Part shown: positions 26,513-35,119 of the stretch, piece after piece
Layout of the letters: the number at the start of each line of letters is the position of its first letter
Position numbering within the stretch: the first letter of the stretch is position 1
Position numbers and translations under genes: made by a program
Source of the DNA: Bacillus sp. 1NLA3E
Lineage (GTDB): Bacteria; Bacillota; Bacilli; Bacillales; Cytobacillaceae
Length of the DNA: 64,000 nucleotides
Assembly (NCBI RefSeq): GCF_000242895.2
Contig: NC_021171.1
Span: forward strand, 1,088,001 to 1,152,000
Reading direction: 5' to 3'
Notes under the pieces: model-generated
Told to the model about the DNA's origin: nothing
What the model saw: only the letters and a program-made list of their open reading frames with translations
Databases searched by the model: none

Positions 26513-28039
26513 ATGGGTGTTCCCAAAAAAAACTCAAAAGTATCTGTTATTATTCAAGCCCAAAACGAACAAGAAACAATTGGTGGACTAATCAATGAAA
26601 TCAAAAAACTAAACCCTCATGAAACTATTGTTGTGGTGAACGGCTCAACCGACGATACAGGAAAAATTGCAAAAAATCTTCATTGTAAGGTCATTCATTT
26701 TTCTGAATCATTAGGGATCAATGTAGGCAAGTCAATAGGCGCTTTAAAAGCGGAAGGAGACATTCTGCTTTTTTTGGATGGTGACATGGTTATAAAGGCT
26801 GAAAAATTAAAACCCTTTATTACCGCTATAGAAAATGGTTATGATGTTGCCTTAAACGATTTAAACATCCTTATTAAAAAAAAGAGAATTTTTACAACCT
26901 CTCTTTGTAAAGTTGCCTTAAATAGTTTAATGAAAAAGAAAGACTTGCTTGTGAACTCCTTTGTTGCTATACCCAATGCAATAAGTAAGTCAGCCCTTCA
27001 TAAAATTGGCTGGTGGAATTTAACCGACCCGCCAACAGCTCAAGCGATGGCTGTCCTGCAAAATTTAAAAATAACAGTCCCAATCAAAGTAAATGTAGTC
27101 GGTCTTAACCCAGTCAGAAAAGCACATAAAACAAGAGAAAAAAATTCACCCTATGCAAAAACAACAAGCCGGATTGTAGGAGATCACTTATCCGCTCTGA
27201 ACCTGCTTATTAACAAGAGAGGAAGAAGGGGCGGTTTTACAGGAGAAAGAGACTTTTCTGCCATTAAAAATTATGATCCATTCCAATTTAAGAAACAATC
27301 TAAAGTAAAACGAAGTGCAGTTATCTCAGCAGAATCGAAAAAGAAAAACTTAGAGACAAACATCCGGCAATTACTTCATGCTAATGTGGAAGACATTGTC
27401 CTGCTTATTGAAAAGAATGATCTGTATTCAATAAATAAGTATAAAGAAATAGAACAAGTTACTCTGGTTGAACTTCCTGAAAAATACCAGCCGTTTATGT
27501 CAAGGGCAATAGGTGCCAATAACACCTTTGGTGAAAACATCCTTTTCATAGAAGGCGATAAGTCTTTAACAACCGGGGAAGTATTGAACTTTTATTCTGA
27601 AGCAGAAAAAGGTGACGGCATTGTTTTAAATAAAGACTCCCATTTCCTTGAATCGATGTATCCTATATGTCAACAAACCATCATTAAAAGTTTTCTAAAT
27701 ACGGTTTTAAAAAAGCCTTCCTTATTAAATATTTCTCTATACAGCACACCTCATGTTTTGAACAGAAAAGTTCTCGAACATATTGGAACTGAATCTCTTA
27801 TGATTCCGGCGTTGGCTTATACAAAGGCAATAACTGCAGGTTATACAATTTCAACGCCTTATGCGATAAGGGAAGAAGGAATTCAATTGGATGATGATTT
27901 AGTATTCGGTGATCATCTGGAGGCTATTCACTTTTACCTATCAAAAGCAGGCATAAGGGGTGGCTTTAATGATGGCGGGAAAAACCGTAAATTGCTGGAG
28001 CAATTAAAAATTGAAGAAGGTGATCTTAATTTTGAGTAA
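26513..28039 (+). CDS. Two-domain GT2-like glycosyltransferase
   Basis: 508 residues, ATG with AAAGGAG 7 bases upstream. The first domain is a clear GT2 fold: SVIIQAQNEQETIGGLI, VVVNGSTDDT and the DxD motif LLFLDGDMV near residue 90. The second half is a diverged repeat of the first. GDHLSALNLLINKRGRRGGF (near 223) recurs as GDHLEAIHFYLSKAGIRGGF (near 466), but its DxD region (LFIEGDKSL) is degenerate, so it may be non-catalytic. No membrane helix. It overlaps the following dehydrogenase by 8 bases, so one operon. The acceptor is unknown. Confidence 0.8.
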   Translation: MGVPKKNSKVSVIIQAQNEQETIGGLINEIKKLNPHETIVVVNGSTDDTGKIAKNLHCKVIHFSESLGINVGKSIGALKAEGDILLFLDGDMVIKAEKLKPFITAIENGYDVALNDLNILIKKKRIFTTSLCKVALNSLMKKKDLLVNSFVAIPNAISKSALHKIGWWNLTDPPTAQAMAVLQNLKITVPIKVNVVGLNPVRKAHKTREKNSPYAKTTSRIVGDHLSALNLLINKRGRRGGFTGERDFSAIKNYDPFQFKKQSKVKRSAVISAESKKKNLETNIRQLLHANVEDIVLLIEKNDLYSINKYKEIEQVTLVELPEKYQPFMSRAIGANNTFGENILFIEGDKSLTTGEVLNFYSEAEKGDGIVLNKDSHFLESMYPICQQTIIKSFLNTVLKKPSLLNISLYSTPHVLNRKVLEHIGTESLMIPALAYTKAITAGYTISTPYAIREEGIQLDDDLVFGDHLEAIHFYLSKAGIRGGFNDGGKNRKLLEQLKIEEGDLNFE

Positions 28040-29294
28040 AATTGCTATTATTGGTTTGGGGTATGTGGGTCTTCCCCTCGCCCAATTATTTTTACAAAAT
28101 CAACACGTTGTTTACGGTATAGATTATGATGTAAAAAAAGTTGCAGCCATTAATAATGGCAAAAGTTATTTAAGTGATTTCAAAGATAAAGATATAGAAA
28201 AAATGGTACAAACCGGAAACTTTTTTGTAAGCAATTCATATGAGGCCATTTCAAATGCTGAAGCGATTATTCTTTGCGTTCCTACTCCTTTATCAGAGGA
28301 TGATACACCAGATATTTCATACATCGAAAATGCCATTTCAAAGTCATTACCTTTTTTAAAAAATGAACAATTAGTCATCCTTGAAAGCTCAACTTATCCC
28401 GGCACTACCGAAGAAATCATTGTGCCTTTAATCAGCCAAAATAAGAAATTTACTATAGGAAATGATTTTTTTGTTGCTTACTCACCAGAACGAATTGATC
28501 CCGGGCAGAAGCAATTCGGTTTACATCAAATTCCTAAAATTGTTGGTGGCGTCACCCAAAAATGTACTGAAAGAGCCAAAAGTATCTATGAAACTATTTT
28601 TAAAAGTGTTGTAACAGTTTCATCCCCTAAAGTTGCGGAAATGAGTAAGCTCGTTGAGAATACCCAGAGACTGTTAAATATTTCTTTAATGAATGAGTTA
28701 GCAATGTTTTGCGATAAAATGGAGATCAATCTTTGGGAAGTAATAGAAGCATGCAGTACAAAACCATTTGGTTTCACTCCATATTTCCCGGGACCAGGAA
28801 TTGGCGGGCATTGTATTCCAGTAGATCCACTCTATTTATTATGGAAAGCAGAAAAACATCATTCCGAATTGGCATCAATTAAAGTTGCTCATGAAATAAA
28901 TCAAAGAATGCCCCAATTTGTTTTGGAGAAAATTGCAAAACACATAAAAAAACCATTATCAACCGCCAATTTATTTGTAATTGGCGTCACTTATAAAAAA
29001 GACGTAAATGATATACGAGAATCAAAAGCACTAGATATTCTTACAAGCTTAATGGAACTAGGAGCGAATGTTGATTACCACGACCCATTTATCCCCCAAT
29101 TATATGTTAAGAATGCAGAACTCCAATCGACTCCCTTATCTTCCGAAAAACTTAAAGCAGCTGATTGCATATTGATCTTGACTGATCATTCATATATTGA
29201 TTATGACATGATTTTAGAAGAATCGAATCTAATCATTGACACAAGGAATGCAATAAAAAGTAAAAAGCACTTTGGTAAGGTTGTTTTATTGTAA
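28032..29294 (+). CDS. Nucleotide-sugar dehydrogenase (UDP-Glc/UDP-GlcNAc 6-dehydrogenase family)
   Basis: About 420 residues. It oxidises the C6 hydroxyl of a UDP-sugar to the uronic acid with two NAD+. It has the NAD site IAIIGLGYVGLPLA, the CVPTPL segment, ESSTYPGTTEE, SPERIDPGQ, and the catalytic cysteine in GIGGHCIPVDP (near residue 261). SPERIDPG and GHCIPVDP are typical of the WbpA/TviB/UDP-GlcNAc dehydrogenase branch, but the exact sugar cannot be fixed. Start at the TTG 28032, with GAAGGTGATC upstream inside the preceding gene. It supplies uronic-acid donors to the adjoining transferases. Confidence 0.88.
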   Translation: MSKIAIIGLGYVGLPLAQLFLQNQHVVYGIDYDVKKVAAINNGKSYLSDFKDKDIEKMVQTGNFFVSNSYEAISNAEAIILCVPTPLSEDDTPDISYIENAISKSLPFLKNEQLVILESSTYPGTTEEIIVPLISQNKKFTIGNDFFVAYSPERIDPGQKQFGLHQIPKIVGGVTQKCTERAKSIYETIFKSVVTVSSPKVAEMSKLVENTQRLLNISLMNELAMFCDKMEINLWEVIEACSTKPFGFTPYFPGPGIGGHCIPVDPLYLLWKAEKHHSELASIKVAHEINQRMPQFVLEKIAKHIKKPLSTANLFVIGVTYKKDVNDIRESKALDILTSLMELGANVDYHDPFIPQLYVKNAELQSTPLSSEKLKAADCILILTDHSYIDYDMILEESNLIIDTRNAIKSKKHFGKVVLL

Positions 29295-29396
29295 TTTTAT
29301 TGGCAACTACTCATTCAACAAAATAAACAAATTATCTGCAGAAGTATCGGTCCTGAAAAATTCTGCTGTCCAATGATCTCATGAAAAAGTTGCTGA

Positions 29397-30017
29397 ATTT
29401 ACCTAACTTATGGAAAAAACCTTACGAAAAGCCATATTGAAAGAAATCGTTATGCTTCTTATGCAATTAGTAAATATATGTCCACAAAAGAGTTGTTGAA
29501 CGTTCTCTCAGACCTTGGGAGATTGAAAATAATGGCCTACAAAATTGATATTAACGTAAATAACAGTGGCTACAAGTCATGGGAACAGGTAATGAAGGAA
29601 AACTCCGGGGGCGAGCGATTTGTTTCTTTTTTTGCAGTCCTTGTTGCGCTTATGTCATATACTCGGATCAGTATGAAGTTTGAAGATGATTACCAGCGGA
29701 ATACCGATATGAAGGTATTGATTATGGATAACCCGTATGGACCGATCTCGTCAGAGCATTTGCTGAAACCACTGTTTAAAATTGCCCAAAAGTATCATAC
29801 CCAATTGATTTGTTTGACTGACTTAAAACAGAATTCAATCCTGAACTGCTTTAATTTAATCTACATGATAAAAATCAGGCAAAATGTTTTTGGAACGAAT
29901 GAATACATTCAGCTAGAGCAGCAAATCAAAGAGGATGCAAAGGTCGAGAAAGATGAAATGTTAGAAAAGGCTGTGTTTAGGGCGAAAGAGGTGGAGCAGA
30001 TTAGTTTGTTTGAATAA
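29397..30017 (+). pseudogene. C-terminal remnant of an SMC/SbcC-like ATPase
   Basis: The frame is open from 29397 to the stop. It contains the ABC signature-like ENSGGERFVSFFAVLVALM and a Walker B strand VLIMDNPYGPISSEHLLKPL, with a C-terminal tail ending in QISLFE. No Walker A or coiled coil precedes it, and a stop lies at 29394. It is thus the last 200 residues of a large ATPase whose front has been lost. The internal ATG at 29478 has no clear ribosome site. Confidence 0.75.
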
Positions 30018-30141
30018 ATTCTCCCCGCTAGCGTGATGAGTCCAAGGATGTTGAATTGATGAACCCTGGAGGAAATATACTAATAAAAAAAGGCTAACGA
30101 TTTAACCAAAAAGGGAATTCCGCTATAATGATAAGCTTTGC

Positions 30142-30345
30142 GTGGGGGAAACCCCATACATTCCGAAACCGGAAACGGAGTATCGGAAATGGGGTACATC
30201 TAGTGGTGGGAGACGGCAGCTGGATCGCCGAAATGCCACCATTAGAAACTCTTATATTAGTGGCAGCAGTATCCAGCAAATAGCTAATGAGTATTACCTA
30301 TCAACCCAAACCATTAAGAAAATTGTTTATTCACATAAAAAATAG
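30142..30345 (+). pseudogene. Truncated CD3324-family helix-turn-helix protein
   Basis: The visible sequence YIPKPETEYRKWGTSSGGRR and a C-terminal HTH (SGSSIQQIANEYYLSTQTIK) match the small (about 90-residue) CD3324-type DNA-binding proteins. The usual N-terminal 25 residues are absent or scrambled, and the GTG at 30142 has no convincing ribosome site. A terminator follows. It could still be expressed as a short HTH peptide. Confidence 0.6.
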
Positions 30346-30349
30346 ACAT

Positions 30350-30386
30350 AAGCACTGATGAAAAATTTCTTCATCAGTGCTTTTTT
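30350..30386 (+). terminator. Intrinsic terminator
   Basis: AAGCACTGATGAA pairs with TTCATCAGTGCTT, followed by TTTTTT. Confidence 0.9.
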
Positions 30387-30488
30387 ATGTAAAAATCGTT
30401 TCTAAGTCATTTTCTCCATTTTAAAAGCTTGCTATATTGTAAAAAATAAGAATAAGAGATGTCAGCAAAATGTTAGGAGAGCCAGGTA

Positions 30489-31138
30489 ATGATCGAAAAA
30501 TTTATTAAAAATGAATAGTTAAATTTTATAAAAAAACAGATTGCGTTTATTAAGGACAGCGCCCAAAAGCATGTACCTCCAAATGTTTTGGCTGCTGTGA
30601 TCGACTTAGCCAATGCCAAATCTTGGACCTCTTTCCAAATGCATCACCTGAACAACAAGAAATGGTGGATCTTTCTAGATTGAAAACAGATGATGAGTAT
30701 GAGCAATATATCCAGCATCTTTCGGACTTTTTGCTTCCCTTTCCAAAAATCACCGAGCAGCAACTGAAAAAAATGTTTCCAAAGAATAAAAAACTAAGAC
30801 TGCCTGATTTTTCACAAATAGACCACAGCCAACTGACCTATTTAAGCTGGAACGATCTAAGATCCAATAGAAAATTTATTGTATATGAGATGGATGGAAA
30901 AATGTCCGGAATTGAATGTAAATTCACACCAACTAGTAAAAAAAATCTTTGTTCCTTCTGTAATCAATTTGGCGAGGTAGCGTTTTTTTCCACAATAACA
31001 AAAGCGAAACAAGCTAATAACCCGGATTATTACAAGGCCATCGGCAATCTTATATGTGCTGATAGCAGCGAATGCAATAAAAAAATAACCAATATTGAAT
31101 ATTTAACAACCTTTCTAAAAGAATCACTAGATATGTAA
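30489..31138 (+). pseudogene. FusB/EF-G-binding-family protein, broken by a stop and a frameshift
   Basis: AGGAGA precedes the ATG at 30489. The frame reads MIEKFIKNE, a TAG where Gln is expected, then LNFIKKQIAFIKDSAQKHV and VLAAVIDLANAK. A frameshift near 30620 leads into LDLFPNASPEQQEMVDLSRL and on to the end. The C-terminal domain keeps its zinc-binding cysteines (CSFC and CADSSEC), as in FusB-type EF-G-binding proteins that rescue ribosomes from fusidic acid. The 171-codon open part alone would lack the N-terminal helices. Confidence 0.75.
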
Positions 31139-31326
31139 AAAACTGCACACGTTGCCAGTTATCATTTTTCCCCCATTATTCTAATTCAAAGTTATACCTA
31201 TTGTATTAGAATCTCCTTTATACCCGGTGATGTCCCTGAAGAAGATTTTGGTTATCTAACGCTAATTGAGCATTTGACAATATAGTTTAAATAGTCAGAT
31301 GAACTAACCCGTCATTATTAAATTCA

Positions 31327-31487
31327 AGGCTTTGTTAATGCTCAATGTTGATTGGAGTGGAAGACGCGTGACTCCTGCAGGAGCAGCGGGACAGGTGAGA
31401 CCCCGCATGAGCTTTAGCGAGAGGCTCACCGCCCCGCGGAAAGCGAAGCGCCTGGAACGGAAATCAACATTCTAGTTTAACAGAGCC
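31327..31487. repeat. Dispersed palindromic repeat, subtype I, copy B (inverted)
   Basis: Runs from AGGCTTTGTTAATGCTCAAT to AACATTCTAGTTTAACAGAG; inverted relative to copies A and C, with the same GC-rich core (GACAGGTGAGACCCCGC, AGGCTCACCGCCCCGCGG). Confidence 0.85.
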
Positions 31488-31559
31488 AAATTAAAAAGGG
31501 ATAACCTTATTATTCTCTAAAGCTTGGGTATACTATCAAAAAATTGTTATTTAAATGTA

Positions 31560-31602
31560 TTGACAAAAACTCTAATTGTAACTAAAATGATTACAGGTAA
31601 TC
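31560..31602 (+). promoter_or_regulatory. Sigma-A promoter with overlapping palindrome, upstream of the NmrA-like reductase
   Basis: -35 TTGACA (31560-31565), 17-base spacer, -10 TAAAAT (31583-31588). The palindrome GATTAC-AG-GTAATC (31589-31602) covers the expected start point and is a good operator candidate for a MarR/HxlR-type redox repressor. Confidence 0.75.
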
Positions 31603-31668
31603 AAAATGGTTATAACTTAATTAAAACTTTATTAATTTTCAATAAATCGTTTAGGGAGGAATTAGACA

Positions 31669-32544
31669 ATGAAAATGTTAGTAACAGGAGCAACAGGGAA
31701 ATTTGGCACTAAAGTTGTAGAAACGTTATTGAAGACTGTATCAGCCAGTCAATTGGCGGTTAGTGTTCGTAAACCAGAGAAAGCGGAAGGGTTTCGGGCT
31801 CGTGGAGTAGATGTTCGACACGGAGATTTTGATTATCCCGAAACATTGGATTCTGCCTTTGCAGGTATTGATCGCTTATTAATTATATCTGCGGATGGAG
31901 ACAATGAAACACGAATTCGTCAGCATTCCAACGCAGTGGCCGCGGCAGAGCGTGCTGGAGTTAAATTCATAGCATATACCAGCATAGCGAATGCACAGGA
32001 AAGTAAAAACTTATTCGCCCCAACCCATAAGGCAACAGAAGAGGCAATCTTAAAAACAGGTATCCCTTACTCCTTTTTACGTAATAACTGGTACATGGAG
32101 AATGAAATTCCAAGCATTCAAGGTGTCATTGGAGGAGCTCCTTGGGTAACATCAGCAGGAAACGGCAAGGTAGGCTGGGCACTGCAACAAGATTATGCAG
32201 AAGCTGCGGCAACGGTATTATCTGGTAATGGACATGAAAATACAATCTACGAACTATCAGGTAAGTCATTGACTCAAGAAGAACTGGCATCCGCTCTTGG
32301 CATTGTACTGGGGAAAGAAGTACCTGTGGAACAGGTTGATGATACCATATATGCTGGTATTATGAAAAATGTTGGATTACCAGATTTCGTTATTTCTATA
32401 CTTGTTGACATCCAAAGAAGCATTCGGGAAGGCACACTAGATTTTGAGAGCAATGATTTCGAAAAACTTCTTGGTCATCGAGCAACCACAATCAGCACGG
32501 CTTTGAAACAAGTTGTTAGCCAAATTTCTCAAACAGAGAATTAA
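31669..32544 (+). CDS. NmrA-like NAD(P)H-binding quinone reductase (QorB/YtfG type)
   Basis: 291 residues, atypical short-chain dehydrogenase. The dinucleotide site is MLVTGATGKFGTKVVETLL; further family features are GDFDYPETLDSAFAGIDRLL, IAYTSIANAQES and SFLRNNWYMEN, all as in E. coli QorB-like NADPH:quinone oxidoreductases. ATG with AGGGAGG 11 bases upstream. It is a single-gene transcript with a strong promoter, a palindrome on the start point and its own terminator, which suggests induction by electrophiles or quinones. Confidence 0.85.
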   Translation: MKMLVTGATGKFGTKVVETLLKTVSASQLAVSVRKPEKAEGFRARGVDVRHGDFDYPETLDSAFAGIDRLLIISADGDNETRIRQHSNAVAAAERAGVKFIAYTSIANAQESKNLFAPTHKATEEAILKTGIPYSFLRNNWYMENEIPSIQGVIGGAPWVTSAGNGKVGWALQQDYAEAAATVLSGNGHENTIYELSGKSLTQEELASALGIVLGKEVPVEQVDDTIYAGIMKNVGLPDFVISILVDIQRSIREGTLDFESNDFEKLLGHRATTISTALKQVVSQISQTEN

Positions 32545-32620
32545 AATTAATCAAAAATAGGATTCCTTGTCAGAATGTGTAACATTTTCTTGGAACAGGG
32601 TACTAGTTCAACATATATTA

Positions 32621-32658
32621 AAAAAGGCAGTTTCTCTTTAAAGAGGGACTGCTTTTTT
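32621..32658 (+). terminator. Intrinsic terminator
   Basis: GGCAGTTTCTC and AGAGGGACTGC stem followed by TTTTTT. Confidence 0.85.
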
Positions 32659-32930
32659 GCTCATTACTAGTAAGTTGGTGGAATATTATGTTCAGGTACA
32701 TGTACTGACACCTTTCCCTTTTACCAAGTGTATAAAAATCCCTTTGTTTCCGAGAGTGATAAATTATTTTTGAATAATAATTACTCGTTCTGAAATATCT
32801 CAATCCTCAACAAATATTAATATTTATGGGAATATTCTAACGCTTCCAACATTAAACAATAAAAATATTAATATTGTAATATATCTAAAAACTCATTATA
32901 ATGCTTTAGAAAGACAGTTGTGTTTATGGA

Positions 32931-33090
32931 ATGGAATTTGATGAAAATGGTCATCAACCGAACAAATTCCAAATCCCTATTGAATTCATGATGGTTATTG
33001 GATGAACCTTTGGAAAGACTCTTAGGAGCCTCGAAGGAGAAAATCGCTAGTCTAGATAAATGGAACGTGGACAAATCGAATAAAAGTTAG
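32931..33090 (+). pseudogene. Possible decayed coding remnant
   Basis: Two short frames look protein-like in succession: MEFDENGHQPNKFQIPIEFM, then in another frame LLDEPLERLLGASKEKIASL to a TAG at 33088. I cannot name the family. The rest of the 32659-33115 spacer is AT-rich without further genes. Confidence 0.3.
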
Positions 33091-33115
33091 ATAAAAACTA
33101 GTGGGGGAACGATCA

Positions 33116-34354
33116 ATGAAAGTACTAATGAAAAAGTGGAATCAAGTGAGTTTGGTTAAACAAATCATTGTAGGGTTGATTATTGGAATTATCCTGGCTA
33201 TAACGATCCCAGCTGCTGCAAAACCAGTTGTGATTTTTGGCTCTTTATTTGTAGGGGCTTTGAAAGCAATTGCACCTGTATTAGTGCTGTTCTTGGTTAT
33301 GTCGGCCATTGCCCAACACAAGAGTGGTAAGAAAACGAATATGTCAACGATTATCGGCCTTTATCTTTTAGGCACCTTTTTAGCTGGCTTAATTGCAGTT
33401 ATTGTAAGCTTTATGTTTCCTGTAACCTTAACACTTGCAACGGGTGCAGGTGATGTGACGGCTCCAAGCGGTGTGGTAGAGGTACTCAAAACATTACTGT
33501 TAAACGTTGTCGATAACCCAGTTAAAGCTATTTATAATGCTAACTATATCGGTATTTTAGCTTGGGCGGTACTTCTAGGTTTTGCTCTAAAAAATGCCGC
33601 TGATTCTACAAAAACTCTAATTGCGAATTTTTCAGATGCTGTATCCAAAATGGTTACATGGGTGATCAGATTTGCCCCTTTAGGAATCATGGGTCTAGTA
33701 TTTGAATCTATTACGACAAATGGAATAGAGTCTTTACTAAGTTATGGTAAATTACTTGCAGTATTAATTGGATGTATGTTCTTTGTAGCACTTGTAGTAA
33801 ATCCTATTATTGTGTTCGCAACTATACGTCAAAATCCATTCCCACTTGTATTTAAATGCATAAGGGAAAGCGGTATTACAGCGTTCTTTACACGAAGTTC
33901 TGCAGCCAACATTCCTGTAAATATGAGATTATGTGAAAAACTAGGTTTGAATAAGGATGCTTATTCAGTATCCATTCCATTAGGCGCAACCATCAATATG
34001 GCTGGTGCCGCTGTTACTATTTCTGTTTTGACCCTTGCTGCAGTTCATACACTAGGCATTCAAGTGGATATTCCTACTGCAATAATCCTCAGTGTACTGT
34101 CAGCTGTCTGTGCTTGCGGTGCTTCAGGGGTTGCTGGTGGTTCTCTTTTACTGATTCCTCTAGCATGCAGTTTATTCGGAATCCCAGATGATGTTGCAAT
34201 GAAGGTTGTTGGTGTCGGCTTTATTATAGGCGTTTTACAAGACTCATTTGAAACCGCACTTAACTCATCCACAGACGTACTTTTCACAGCAGCAGCTGAA
34301 TTTAAGGAATGGCGTAAAAAAGGTAAAAAAATAGATATCCAAAAAGCAGCATAA
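33116..34354 (+). CDS. sstT: Serine/threonine:Na+ symporter SstT
   Basis: 412-residue secondary transporter of the dicarboxylate/amino acid:cation symporter family. It imports serine and threonine with sodium across the cytoplasmic membrane. Multiple hydrophobic helices are visible. The re-entrant loop serine-rich motif [14 protein letters not shown] and the later [12 protein letters not shown] are diagnostic for SstT. I use the ATG at 33116, since GGGGGAACG lies 6 bases before it; the upstream GTG at 33101 would include that site. It is monocistronic, closed by the hairpin at 34363-34412. Confidence 0.93.
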   Translation: MKVLMKKWNQVSLVKQIIVGLIIGIILAITIPAAAKPVVIFGSLFVGALKAIAPVLVLFLVMSAIAQHKSGKKTNMSTIIGLYLLGTFLAGLIAVIVSFMFPVTLTLATGAGDVTAPSGVVEVLKTLLLNVVDNPVKAIYNANYIGILAWAVLLGFALKNAADSTKTLIANFSDAVSKMVTWVIRFAPLGIMGLVFESITTNGIESLLSYGKLLAVLIGCMFFVALVVNPIIVFATIRQNPFPLVFKCIRESGITAFFTRSSAANIPVNMRLCEKLGLNKDAYSVSIPLGATINMAGAAVTISVLTLAAVHTLGIQVDIPTAIILSVLSAVCACGASGVAGGSLLLIPLACSLFGIPDDVAMKVVGVGFIIGVLQDSFETALNSSTDVLFTAAAEFKEWRKKGKKIDIQKAA

Positions 34355-34362
34355 AGCAAAAT

Positions 34363-34412
34363 AAGGTGTCAGGCACCATCCAATTTTCTGGGTGGGTCTG
34401 ACACCTTTTTTT
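34363..34412 (+). terminator. Intrinsic terminator of sstT
   Basis: AAGGTGTCAG pairs with CTGACACCTT, followed by seven T. The GGTGTCAGGCACC-type sequence recurs at 38224 and 53092. Confidence 0.88.
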
Positions 34413-34530
34413 GTATTTTTTTCACAATTGACTATGTCCTTTTTGCTAATGAATTTTTAGAATGCTTGTTTTTGAAATGGCTTATAGAATCAGTGGAACC
34501 GTCCCTAAATCATAATATAGATCGTATGCG

Positions 34531-34553
34531 ATGTATCGTGTTGAATGTATCGT
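34531..34553. promoter_or_regulatory. Repeated ATGTATCGT boxes before the MarR-type gene
   Basis: ATGTATCGT occurs at 34531-34539 and 34545-34553, one and a third helical turns apart. Related ATCG/CGAT half sites lie on both sides, forming small palindromes such as ATCGTATTCGAT. This could be the autoregulatory operator of the following MarR protein. Confidence 0.5.
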
Positions 34554-34587
34554 ATTCGATGTTTTGTGAAAGGGGTTGACCAAGAAG

Positions 34588-35091
34588 ATGGAAAAAGCGG
34601 AATTAATTCGAGAATCCATTGAATTTTTACAACGTTTTATGATGAAAAGTATTCAGAAACATTCCGAGGAGCATGGCGTTACAATTCCTCAAGCGAGAGT
34701 AATTGGGGAAGTGTTTTCTCATAAGGCAATCAGTATCAAACTGCTCTCTCAAAACTTAAAAATGACCCAAAGTACAGTTTCAGATATCGTTGAACGACTT
34801 ACTGCGAAAGGTCTTCTCGTGAAAACGACTAACCCAAAGGATAAGCGTTCAGTGGAGATTTCACTTTCTAACGAATTATCCGAAGGAATACATGAGAGCA
34901 TATCAGAAATTGCAAATAAGTCATTCGTAGGTGTTTTAAGTCTATTAACCCCTACCGAACAGGAGACTGTCGAACAAGGAATGCAATTGTTGGTTTCTGC
35001 TGTTAAGGAAAAAATGGAGACAGATGGAATGGACCATTTTGACTTCTTTGATGTTGTGTACTTTCCTGAAAAAACAAACAAGCAAAAATAA
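34588..35091 (+). CDS. MarR-family transcriptional regulator (YdgG-like)
   Basis: About 167 residues with a winged HTH: SIKLLSQNLKMTQSTVSDIV as recognition helix and wing residues NPKDKRSVEISLS. AAGGGG is about 12 bases before the ATG at 34588; a TTG at 34576 in frame sits directly on that site and is less likely. The gene is followed after 28 bases by an MMPL exporter, the same arrangement as ydgG-ydgH in B. subtilis, so it most likely represses that exporter and itself. Confidence 0.85.
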   Translation: MEKAELIRESIEFLQRFMMKSIQKHSEEHGVTIPQARVIGEVFSHKAISIKLLSQNLKMTQSTVSDIVERLTAKGLLVKTTNPKDKRSVEISLSNELSEGIHESISEIANKSFVGVLSLLTPTEQETVEQGMQLLVSAVKEKMETDGMDHFDFFDVVYFPEKTNKQK

Positions 35092-35119
35092 CAGATAATA
35101 TGAAAACGGAGGATGTAAG

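Noticed and set aside
32868-33074. 68-codon minus-strand ORF upstream of sstT
   Set aside because: No ribosome site, biased composition, and it overlaps plus-strand sequence that looks like a decayed coding remnant.
32545-33115. T-box or amino-acid riboswitch before sstT
   Set aside because: No T-box sequence (AGGGTGGNACCGCG) or matching antiterminator stem in the spacer.
34060-34359. 99-codon minus-strand frame inside sstT, and many similar frames in other genes
   Set aside because: Shadows of well-identified genes; no start signals or family resemblance.
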